Below, in pieces: positions 20,013 to 32,000 of a DNA stretch of 64,000 bases. The DNA is taken from NCBI RefSeq assembly GCF_014839835.1, contig NC_071642.1, forward strand, positions 7,028,052 through 7,092,051. Reading direction: 5' to 3'. The translations under genes were made by a program, and so were the position numbers. Numbering within the stretch: position 1 is the first letter of the stretch; each line of letters begins with the position of its first letter. Source of the stretch: Dryobates pubescens (lineage: Eukaryota > Chordata > Aves > Piciformes > Picidae). Below the pieces are notes generated by a model. The model had not been told where the DNA came from. It saw only the letters and a list, made by a program, of their open reading frames with translations, and ran no database searches.

Positions 20013-23000
20013 CTAGAGGGAGGGGAAGGGAAAAGCTCAGGCTGGGCAGCTGGGGCAGGAAGGGCTTGTGGTGGCTTGAAACTTCTCCCCCAACATTAAC
20101 TTTGCCAGCCCAGCTCAGCTGGAAGCCAAGGAAAGCTGTATTTAGAATCACAGAATTTTCAGGGCTGGAAGGGACCTCAAGGCTCAGCCAGCTCCAACCC
20201 CCCTGCCATGGCCAGGGACACCTCACACCACAGCAGGTTGCTCACAGCCACCTCCAGCCTGGCTGCAAACACCTCCAGGCAGGAGGCTTCCACCACCTCC
20301 CTGGGCAACCTGTGCCAGGCTCTCACCACCCTCATGGGGAACAACTTCTTCCTCACAGCCAATCTCAATCTCCCCACTTCTAGTTTTGCTCCATCCACCT
20401 CCTCCCTCCCAGCCCTATCCCTCCCTGACACCCTCAGAAGTCCCTCCCCAGCTTTCTTGGAGCCCCCTGCAGATCCTGGAAGGCCACAATTAGGTCTCCT
20501 GGGAGCCTTCTCCTCTCCAGCCTGCACAACTCCAACTCCCTCAGTCTGTCCTCACAGCAGAGCAGCTCCAGCCCTCTGCTCCTCCTCGTGGCCCTGCTCT
20601 GGACACAGGCAAAACTCCAATCTGCAATGGACTGCAATGGATCTGGACAAAATCTCCAGGATTTACAACATTTACAGGGATTTACAATTAACAAACAGCA
20701 CAAGAACCACCTCCCCAGGCTCAAAGGCCAGCCAGGGGAAGCTGCTAGCTGCTCCTTTTCTGCCCATCCCTCCTGCCCTCCTGCACAAAAGAAGGGAGAA
20801 AGGAGACAGAAGCAGAGAAAGTTAACACCAAAGCAATGCAGCCAAGGGCAAGCAGAATCAAGTTAGGATCTCTCCAGAGCCAAGAAGCAAGAGGAGAAGA
20901 GAGAATTGTTTTGGTACAACCAAGCTTCTGGAAGATATCTCTCCAATGGGATTGTTTAGAGTCACCTTGGTTGTCCTTTTTACACCCAAGAGTGATTTAG
21001 TTCCATTTTACTACAGTACTACATTTGGAAGGCATAGCCTAAAACTATCACAGGGCTTTGTGTATGTCTCCCCCGCCCCCCAAAAGCTCATCCTGCAGGC
21101 TGGTGCCCTCCCTGCCTCCCAGCACAGCCCCCAGACCACAACACTTACCCTTAACAGGGTCACTTCCTGGCACTGGAACCAGATTCCTCCTGTGGATGGC
21201 ACTGGTCCTGGGCACCATCACCTGGAAAGACAACAACCTGAAGCACCCAGGGAGCCCCAGCACAAACAATGCCCCCAAGCCCCATCAATAGGGAGTTGGA
21301 GACCCTCTCCCTCTCTCTGGGGGCTTCCAGGGCAGGAGATCACCACCTGCCCCCCAGAACATCTGTCCTTTCCCAGCTCTGGGATGACAGCAGCCCAGGA
21401 GCAGGAGAGAGCTGCCTCATGGGTCCCAGCCAAAGAGCTGTGGTTCACAGATTCAGAGAATGGGGTGGGTTCCAGGGGTCCAACCCCCGTGCCAAGGGCA
21501 GGGACACCTCCCACCAGCCCAGCTTGCTCAAGGCTTCATCCAGCCTGGCCTTGAGCACCTCCAGGGAGGAAGCATCCACAGCCTCCCTGGGCAAGCTGTG
21601 CCAGTGTCTCCCCACCCTCACTCTAAAGAATTTCTTCCTCATCTCCAGTCTCAGTCTCCCCTCTCCCAGCTCAAAGCCATTGCCTCTCATCCTGGCACTC
21701 CCAGCCCCTGTCAAAGTCCCTCCCCAGCCCTCCTGGAGCCCCTGCAGGTACTGGAAGGCTGCTCTGAGGACTCCCTGGAGCCTTCTCTTCGCCAGGCTGA
21801 ACAACCCTAACTCCCTGAGCCTGTCCCCACAGGGGAGGTTCTCCATCCCTGAGCCAAGGTTTGCTCAGCACTAAGCCTGCAGAGGACTCTGCCAGCTGAC
21901 TGCAAGGGGCAGACTTCGCTGTCCTGAACCCACAACGAGGCCAGGAGACCCCAGACCACCTCTGTGCACAAGCCGTGCTCCAGCCCTGGAAGCCCTCCCA
22001 AGCTTGCTGAGCTTGGTGAAGGCAAAGGGAGAAGCAGCAGAGCTTGGCCAAGGGGTACCACTGATGTACCTGTGGCCCTGGCAGGCTGGCAGTGCCCGGG
22101 CCTGGTGCCCCTGGCAGCAGCTTGTCCCGGCGCTCGTTCTGGTCGTTGTCTCTCGTCCCCAGGTCCCCCCCGCGGACCCTCCTCAGCTGCTGCACCAGGT
22201 AGTCCTGCAGCAGGAGAGAGGCAGAAACCAGACAGGTCAGGAGGTCCCAGGAGGGCTCATGCCAGCCCCTCAGGGACCACAGAATCCCAGCCTGGATTGG
22301 GTTGGAAGGGACCCTTAAGGGTCACCTATACCAACTCCCCTGCTGCTGCAGGGACACCCCCAGCTAGAGCAGGTTGCTCAGAGCCCCATCAAGCCTGACC
22401 TTAAATGTGGTGGCAGCCACCCTGCTGCCAACTCAAGGGCACAGCTCACTTGGTCACTTGACTTTGAAGAGGCCCCACTGGAGACCTTGGGTGCGCCAGC
22501 CCCTCTGCCAGGAAAGGGTTAACAGCACTGGGGAGGGGGCTGCAAGCCCCCCACAGAGAGCAGGGCACTACCAAAGACCCTTCCCCCTTGCTCTGCCATA
22601 CCCCTGCAGGGGTGAGACTCACCCCCAAGCTCCTCCAACCTCCCAAGCAGCTGCAGGCAAAGCAGGGAGCGGAGGGAGGACCTCAGCCCAGCTCCTCAAA
22701 CATGACCCCAGCACCATCCCAGCAACTCACCAGCGTGCTGCAGGACTTGCTGCTCAGGTCTCTGCCATCCCCTGGAAGATGAAAACTGTGATGATTCCCT
22801 CTTCCCCCAGGCAGGGCCTTCTTCTCACCCAGCCCACACCCATGCAGAGCCTCCAGCCAGGGTGAGAGCTCAAAGGGTCAGAGAATCACAGAACCATTTG
22901 GGCTGGAAGAGACCTTTTCAGGTCATGGAGTCCAGCCATCAACCCAGCACTGCCAGGGCACCACCAAACCATGGCCCTCAGCAGCACATCTCTTTGAAAG

Positions 23001-26000
23001 CCCTCCAGGGATGGGGACTCCACCACTGCCCTGGGCAGCCTGGGCCAGGCCTTGACAACCCTCAAGGGGAAGAAATTGTTCCTCATGGCCAACCTGAACC
23101 TCCCCTGGGGCAACCCGAGGCCATTTCCTCTTGTCCTGCCCCTTGTTCCTTGGGAGAAGAGCCCAACCCCCACCTGACTCCAGCCTCTTTGCCTTGGAGC
23201 TGCAGAGAGCAATGAGGTCTTCCCTCAGCCTCCTTTTCTCCAGGCTGAACACCCCCAGCTCCCTCAGCTGCTCCCCACAGGACTCCTGGTGCTCACCCGA
23301 GGACCGGCGGCAGCAGCACCTCCAGAGGACGAAGAGGCCAAGCAGGAGCAGGAGCACAAGCACCACCAGTCCAACGGCCAGGAGCACGTTGTCTAAAGCA
23401 GATAAAGCAAAAGGTGTGTGGGGAGCTGCTCCTGGTGTCCCCCTCAGCCCCCACCTCCCTCCCTCAGCCCATCTGCCCTCCTCCAGCAGCTCCCCCACTC
23501 ACTGGAGGAGTCGGAGAAGGTACCGGTGGGAGGACCACAGCGGCGGTCGCTGTGAGGCATGCAGGGAGCCAGCTCCACTTCACCCTTGGGACACCTGGGA
23601 AGGGGAAAAGGGGACAGGGTGAGTTCAGCTGGACCCCCCCTGCAGCAGCCATCCCAGCAGGCCCCATCCCCAGCTCGCCACCCAGCTCACCGGGGCCGGC
23701 ACTTCTGGCACATCTCGCAGGGGTGGTCCGGGGAGCAGAAGGTGCCACTCCTGCAGGCACACTGAGTGTCCCTGGTTGCTTGGCAGGGACTTATCTCCAC
23801 CTGATCTGCAGTGAGAAGAGAGATGGCTGTATCCCCAAGCCCTCCACATCACACTGCTCCACCTGCTCTCATCCTTAGCCCACAAGCCTGAGGAACACCA
23901 GGTCACAGAATCCTGGAAGGGACCTCAGAGATCATCTGCCCCAACCTCCCCACCAGGGGCAGGAACAGCTCTCAACTAGACCCAGCTGCTCAAGGCCTCA
24001 TCCAACCTGGCCTTGAGCATCCATAGCCCCCCTGGGCAGCCTGTGCCAGTCTTATCTCCCTCCTACTGAAGAACTTCTTCCTCAGCTCCAGTCTAACCCT
24101 GCTCTCCCTCAGCTTCAAACCATTCCCCCTTGGGCTGGCTCTAGAGCCCCCCAGGAAAAGTCTCTCTGCAGCCTTCCTGGAGGTGTTTTCAAGGCCAGCC
24201 TGGAGGAGGCTTGGAGCAACCTGAGCTAGTGGAAAGTGTCCTGCCCACGGCAGGGGGGTTGGAACTGGCTGATCTTCAAGGTCCCCTCCAACCCAACCCA
24301 TTCCATGAACCTATGCATTGAGCAGAGGACATAGGTCTGGTACAAGCAACAGCATTGCAGCCCCAGCCTCAGCCACTCTTTGGGGATGCTGCAGGTTCCA
24401 ATGCTCTTCAAGGGAGAGGTCTGTGGTCAGCTGAAGCCAGCCCATGCCAGCAGCCTGTGTCACCTTCTCACCCCCCCCAGCTCATACCTTCTCGACACAC
24501 CCGGCAGCGCAGGCACTTGAGGAAGTCGTTTGGGTACTCAGTGAATTCATGGTCGTTGCAGGGCAGACACTTGGTGGAGCAGTTCTGCCCCTCACAGTGC
24601 TGCTCAGCATGCTCACCTGCAAGCAGAGGTGGAGGAGAAAGAGAAGGGACAGCCTGTGAGCCAGCAGCACAGGAGGTGCAACAGGGCAAGGGTTTGAAAC
24701 TGGAGCAGGGTAGATGTAGGTTGGGCATTAGGTAGCGGCAGCCAGGCACTAGTGGTGTCCCCCCCGGGATCAATGCTGGACTCCATCCTGTTCAATATCT
24801 GTGTTGATGATCTGGAGGAGGGGATTGAGTCCATCATCAGTAAGTTTGCAGGTGACACCAAGCTGAGGGCATAAGTTGATCTGTTAGAGGGTAGGAGAGC
24901 TCTGCAGAGGGACCTTGCCAGGCTGGACAGGTGGGCAGAGTCCAACAGGATGGCATTCAACAAGTCCAAGTGCCAGGGGCTGCACTTTGGCTACAACAAC
25001 CCCAGGCAGTGCTACAGGCTGGGGACAGAGTGGCTGAGAGCAGCCAGGCAGAAAGGGACCTGGGGGTACTGACGGACAGCAGCTGAACATGAGCCAGCAG
25101 TGTGCCCAGGGGGCCAAGAAGGCCAATGGCATCCTGGCCTGCATCAGGAACAGTGTGGCCAGCAGGAGCAGGGAAGTCATTGTGCCCTGTGCTCAGCACT
25201 GGTTAGGCCACAGCTGGAGTCCTGTGTCCACTTCTGGGCTCCTCGGTTTAAGAAGGATATTGAGAGACTTGAAGGTGTCCAGAGAAGGGCAGCAAGGCTG
25301 GGGAGGGGTCTGGAGCACAGCCCTGTGAGGAGAGGCTGAGGGAGCTGGGGTTGCTTAGCCTGCAGAAGAGGAGGCTCAGGGGAGACCTTCTTGCTCTCTC
25401 CAACTCCCTGAAGGGAGGTCGGAGCCAGGTGGGGGTTGGGCTCTTCTCCCAGGCAAGCAGCACCAGAACAAGAGGGCACAGTCTCAAGCTGTGCCAGGGC
25501 TGGATGTTAGGAAGAAGTTCTTCACAGAAAGAGAGACTGGCCATTGGGATGTGCTGCCCAGGGAGGTGGTGGAGTCACCATCCCTGGAGGTGTTCAAGAG
25601 GGGATTGAATGTGGCACTTGGAGCCATGGTTTAGTTGTCAGGAGGTGCTGGGTGCCAGGTTGGACTTGATGATCTCTGAGGTCTTTTCCAACCTTATTGA
25701 TTCCATGATTCTATGATTAGGAAGAAGTTCTGCACTGTGAGGGTGGAGGAACACTGGCACAGGTTGCCCAGGGAGGTGGTGGTGGAGGCTCCATCCCTGG
25801 AGACATTCAGGGTCAGGTTTGACTGGGCTGTGAGCAACCTGCTCTAGTTGGAGATATCCCTGCTGACTGCAGGGGGGTTGGACTCGATGAGCTTCAAAGG
25901 GCCCTTCCCACCCAACCCATTCTGTGGTTCTAGGACAGGATGCAGATGTCTTTGCAGAGAGGGGTTTGATTCCACTGCCAGCGAAGAGGCAAACCAGGAA

Positions 26001-29000
26001 CCAGCCAAAGGTTGGTTGTGAGGCTCAACAGGGATCTGGGCAACTTGATCTAGTTGAGGACATGCCTGCTGACTGCAGAGATGTCCTTTGGAGATCCCTT
26101 CCAACCCAGACCATTCTATGATTCTATGAAAATGTTCCCAGTATGAGTCCATAGACCTCATGACAGTGGAGCAGAGGAGAGCTGGAGCACCTGCTGCCTC
26201 CTCACAAGGAGCATGGACATGCTGGCTCAGCAGGCAGAAGCATGAGGAGGCTGAACATGGTGTGAACAATGTCTGGTGGGACCAATGTTTGAGACCATCT
26301 TACCTGCAGGGCATGTCCCTGAATAGTGACCAGTGTGCCTGGCTGGCTCCAAGGGATCTGATTTGTCTCTCCTCTTCAGTGCTGCTGCAGCAGCAGCTTC
26401 CAAAGAAACCTGCTGTTAAAAACACATGGAAGAACCTGGGTTGGAAAGCATCCTGAATCCACAGGACAAGGGAAGAAAGAGATGGGCAAGAGATGCCCTG
26501 CCCCAGTGTGCTTCAGGGAAGCAGGAGAGGAGCTCGGGGCCCTTCCCTGGAGGTGTTCAAGGCCAGGTTGGATGAGGCCTTGAGCAACCTGGGCTGGTGG
26601 GAGGTGTCCCTGCCTACAGCAAGAGGTTGGAACTGGATGATCTTGAAGGTCCCTTGCACCCCAAAGCATTCTCTGAATCTGTGTAAGATCTGTGAGGTGC
26701 ACAATGGATGAATCCATGAACGGACCCAGAGGACCCAACCCTCCCCTTGAAGGAGGTGAAGGGCTCCCAGGGTAGACAATTCCTTGGCCAAGCATGAGGA
26801 GGAAGTCTGCAGAGGGCCAGCACTCTGTGACCCTGTGTGAGTGCTGCGTGCCAGCTCCTCAGCAAGGCAAAGGCTCCCCTGGGTGACACCAACCCCCCCT
26901 CCCCTGCCCTGCTTTCTGAGCATGTGAACCCACAGCAGCGAAGGAAATGGAAGGGTGAGGGAAGGGGAACAGGGAGGGCGTTTGTGGGGAGGAAGCCAGC
27001 CCTGTGTCAAGGTTGGTGGGTGGCTCTGGTGCCCACAAGGACACCTGGGCTGCTCCAGGCTGCCAGGGCACAGCCCAGCCGCAGGCAGTCCCAGCCCTGG
27101 GAGGGTGATGCTGGACAGGTATGGCCACTCGCTGCAGCAGGGTCCTGGGGGGCCTTTGGGTACCCCAATGTCCCCGGGGGGGGGCAGTGCCCTTGGGTCT
27201 CTCAGCCGGCACAGCTGCTCCAGGGATATAAATGGATGTAAACTTGCCCCCACCTCCAGTCTCTGCCCCTCTACCCTGGGCTTTAGGAAGTGATGAAGTG
27301 TCCAGAGAAGGGCAAGGAAGCTGGGGAAGGGTCTGGAGAACAGGGCTGGGGAGGAGGAGCTGAGGGAGCTGGGGAGAAGGAGGCTGAGGGAGACCTCCTT
27401 GCTCTCTGCAGCTCCCTGAAAGGAGGCTGGAGTCAGGTGGGGGTTGGTTTCTTCTCTCAAGGGACAGGACAAGAGGAAATGGCCTCAAGCTGCCCCAGGG
27501 CAGGTTCAGCTTGGCCATGAGGAACAATTTCCTCCCTTTGAGGGTTGTCCAGGCCTGGCCCAGGCTGCCCAGGGCAGTGGTGCAGTCCCCATCGCTGGAG
27601 GGCTTTCAAAGCCCTGGAGATGTGGTGCTGAGGACCACGGTTTGGGGGTGCCCTGGCAGTGCTGGCTGAAGGCTTGGCCTCCATGCTCTGGAAGATCTTT
27701 TCCAACCCAAACAATTCCTGACCACGCTGCAGGGCAGCTCCTGCAGCAGAGGCACCGTCCCCTTCCCCTCCCAGATGCCAAAACCTGCCTCCTCAAGCAA
27801 ATATTTCTTCTGTGAGTCAGAAGCTGCCTCCAAAGGCTGAAACAATAGAGAAGCAAGTTGTGTGGCTGGCCTCTGGGCCAGCCTGGCCATCTATGGAGCA
27901 GCTTTCACTCCCCCCCTTCTCCTCCCCGGACACTTCCCGCGCCAGTCCAGGGGAAGGGTGTGAGCTCCCAAACCAGCTCCAGCACTCACAAACAACACAG
28001 CTGAGAGCTGCCAGGCCAAGCAGGGGACAATCCTAACCCACCACCACTGAGACCTGTTCAGCCTATGAACAGAGCCATCTCCAGAGCCTGACTCGGAGTA
28101 TCAAATCCGCAGCCCTCCAACAGCTTCTGGCTCTGCACTGCATAGAATCACAGCATGGGTTAGGATGGAAGGGATCTTAAAGCTCATCCAGTTCCAACCT
28201 CCCTGCCATGGGCAGGGACACCTCCCACTAACCAAGTTGCTCAGAGACCCATCCAGCCTGGCCTTAAATACTTCCAGGGATGAGGCATCCACAGCCTCCC
28301 TGGGCAACCTGTGCCAGAGTCTCTCCATCCTCACCCTGAAGAATTTCTTCCTCATTTCCAGTCTCAGTCTCCCCTCTTCCAGCTCAAAGACACTGTCCCT
28401 CATCCTGTCATTCCAAGCCCTTGTCAAAAGTCCCTCCCCAGCTCTTCTGGAGCCCCTTCAGGTACTGGAAGGCTGCTCTAAGATCTCCCTAGAGCCTTCT
28501 CTTCTCCAGGCTGAACAGCCCCAACTCTCCCAGCCTGGCCCCAGGAGGGGAGGTTCTCCAGCCCTCTGCTCATCTTTGTGGCCTCCTCTGGACCCTCTCT
28601 GACAGTTTCATGTCCTTCCTGTGCTGGGGGCACCAGAACTGGAGGCAGTACTCCAGGCGAGGTCTGATGAGAGCAGAGTCGAGGGGCAGAATCCTCTCCC
28701 TTGAGAGAATCATCTCCCAGCTCTCCTTGAGCTGCTGGCCACACATCTTTTGGTACAGCCCAGGGTTTGCTCTCACTGCTTATTTTTCTAGCTGGGAGGG
28801 CTGGCAGGTTGAGATAGTGCTCTTCCAAGGGAGGCTTCTTGCTTTTACCTCCCAGTTTTCAGGGCTTTACCCACTCTGGTCCTCAGGGACTGAAACTGGG
28901 CAGCCTGTTCCCCCACCCACCAAGGAATGAAACAACTTTTTCTTCCCCATCCAAGCTGTGCCAGGCTGGGGAGGTGAGCAGAGCAGCACCCCAGCACTAT

Positions 29001-32000
29001 CTGCTGTTTGGAGAGGCCCCTTAAGCACAAGGATTTTCACTGTTGTTCACAAAGCAGCAGCTCAGCAGAGCTTGCACAAGTTCATGATAAGGTTATCAGC
29101 CCACACCACCTTCCCCAGCAAGTGCTGTTCAAGTGCATCATCCCCCCACCCCCCAGAGCCCTTGGCAGGGCAGGGCTGCCAGCCCTGACTAACCTATCAG
29201 CCTTGCAAAGCATGGCAGGAACCAGGCTGGGAGCTGTGGTATCCAAGAGTCATATTTTTTCACCCACAGCAAACATCCCAAGCAAGCAAGGGTTGCCTCA
29301 AGGCAGAGGAATTAGCAGGCAGAGGAATCCCCAACACCCTCAGCAGCTCTTTCCTGATGGATGATCAGGGCTGGAGAGGAAGCTTTGGGAAGCCTCAAGC
29401 TTTGAACTTTCCCTGCTTCCATCCCCGATTTGCTTTCCTCCTGAAGTGATCCAACTGAGAGGATGTTTAGGATTCTATGATCCCAAGGAAGGAGTTGGAA
29501 CACTCCCCCCACACCCCCTTAGTTAAGGAGAAACTTCAAGGGTGCTGGAGGCCTGGAGCAGGCTGCCCAGAGAGGTTGTGGAGTTGTCCTCTCTGGAGAG
29601 CTCCCAATCCCCCCTGGGCATTGTGCTCCTAGGCAAGCTGCTGTGGGTGCCCTGCTGGAGCAGGGGGGGGTTGGATTGGATGATCTCCACAGGTCACTTC
29701 CAACCCCCAGCATGCTGGAACTCCATGATTCTAGAATCACAAAATGGTTTGGGTTGAAAAGGACCTTAAAGATCATCCAGTTCCAGCCTCCCTGCCGTGG
29801 GCAGGGGCACCTCACACTAGCCCAGGTTGCTCCAAGGCCTTGATCACCTTCAGGGAGCAGGCAGAGACAGCCCTCAGTGACTCCTTACTGAGCTCCTGGC
29901 CATCACAGAATCAATAAGGTTGGAAAAGACCTCAAAGATCATCAAGTCCAACCTGTCACCCAAGACCTCATGACGTCCATCAGTGACCATCTCACTCAGC
30001 ATCAATACGATTGCAGCACAGAGAAGCTCTTGGCCCAGGGCTAACAGAGATGCCAGGGGTCTGCAGGCATCTCAGCCCCCCCCCCCCCCCCAGGTGGCTC
30101 TCCTTCAAGGGCACAGGTCTGACAAGCAGGGGGGGGTTTCCCACTCTAGCTGGAATATGAGCTCCAGCAAGCATTCCTCCGTGGGCCCAGGTCCAGGTAT
30201 GATGCAAGCAAGCATCGGTGAGCAGAGGAAGGAGCTGCAGCCACAAGATCGTGTGATCATCACGTGGGGCATCACCAGCCCCGGGTGGTTCCCCCTCCCC
30301 TTTGCTATTAAAAAAGGGGGAGGAAGGGGGGGAAATGTAAAAGGTGGTGAACAGTGTGCCCTAAAGTGATGGTTTAACAAGGCTTGGCTTTCTCAGGCAG
30401 GTCCTACGTGAGCTCTGCTGGACAACAGAAAGAGGAACTGGCCACTGGAATGTGCTGCCCAGGGAGGTGGTGCAGTCCCCAGAGGTGTTCTAAAAAGGCT
30501 TGGATGTGGCACTTGGAGCCATGGTTTAGTTGGCAGGAGGTGGGAGGTGGTAGGTAATAGGTTGGACTTGATGATCTCTGAGGTCTTTTTCAACATGGTT
30601 GATTCTATTCTAACATAAGGAAGGAAGGGGATGAAGAGCTGACTGTCTTCAACCTGGACCAGGCACTGCTGGTTTCCACTACAGGAGCTGCAACCACATG
30701 GCCTGGGGCAGCAGCTCTGCTGGGCTGCCTTGTGGCAGCAGCGCCTCTGGCCCAGCCTTGGGGTAAAACTTGGGATCTCTGACATGAAACACAAGGCAGG
30801 ATCCCTAGGAGAAAACTCAGGGCATGATCCTGGAGATACAAGTCAGGGCAGAATCCCTGGGATAAACCCCAGGGATGAAACTGAGGACAGAATCCCAGGG
30901 ATAAAACTCAGGGTAGGAACACAGAGATCAAACTCAGAGATAGGATCCCAGAATAAAATTCAGGGCAGATCCCTGGGATAAAAGCCTGGGCAGGATCCCA
31001 GGGATAAAACTCAGGGTAGGAACACAGAGATCAAACTCAGAGATAGGATCCCAGAATAAAATTCAGGGCAGATCCCTGGGATAAAAGCCTGGGCAGGATC
31101 CCTGGGATAAAACTCAGGGTAGGAACACAGAGATCAAACTCAGAGATAGGATCCCAGAATAAAATTCAGGGCAGATCCCTGGGATAAAAGCCTGGGCAGG
31201 ATCCCTGGCATAAAACTCAGGGAAGAACACAGGGATAAAGCTCAGAGCAGGATCCCACAACAAAATTCAGGGCAGATCCCTGGGATAAAAGCCTGGGCAG
31301 GATCATTAGGATAAAACTCAGGGGAGAACACAGGGATAAAACTCAGAGCAGGATCCCACAACAAAATTCAGGGCAGATCCCTGGGATAAAAGCCTGGGCA
31401 GGATCATTAGGATAAAACTCAGGGCAGAACACAGGGATAAAACTCAGAGCAGGATCCCACAACAAAATTCAGGGCAGATCCCTGGGATAAAAGCCTGGGC
31501 AGGATCCCTGGCATAAAACTCAGGGCAGAACACAGGGATAACACTCAGAGCAGGATCCCACAACAAAATTCAGGGCAGATCCCTGGGATAAAAGCCTGGG
31601 CAGGATCATTAGGATAAAACTCAGGGTAGGAACACAGGAATAACACTCAGAGCAGGAAATCCAGGATCAGTTCAGGGCAGATCCCCAGGATAAAAGCCTG
31701 GGCAGGATCCCTGGCATAAAACTCAGGGCAGAAAACCCAGAATAAAGTTCAGGTCAGGATCTCTGGGATAAACTGGAGAACAGGATCCCCCTGAGCTCGG
31801 GTGAAACAACACCCAGGGTCCCCAATCCCCGGGGGAATAGGCGAGGCACAGGTGGAATTTTATGTCCTTAAAAACCCAGCGGCAGGAAGGGTTTGGAGGC
31901 GCTCTGGGCAAGGGGAAGAGGCAGCATTCCTGCAGCAGGCAGCCCAGAGCTGCCCGCATCCCACCCTGCCGCTTTCAAACATCCCGGGCAGGCCGGGCAC

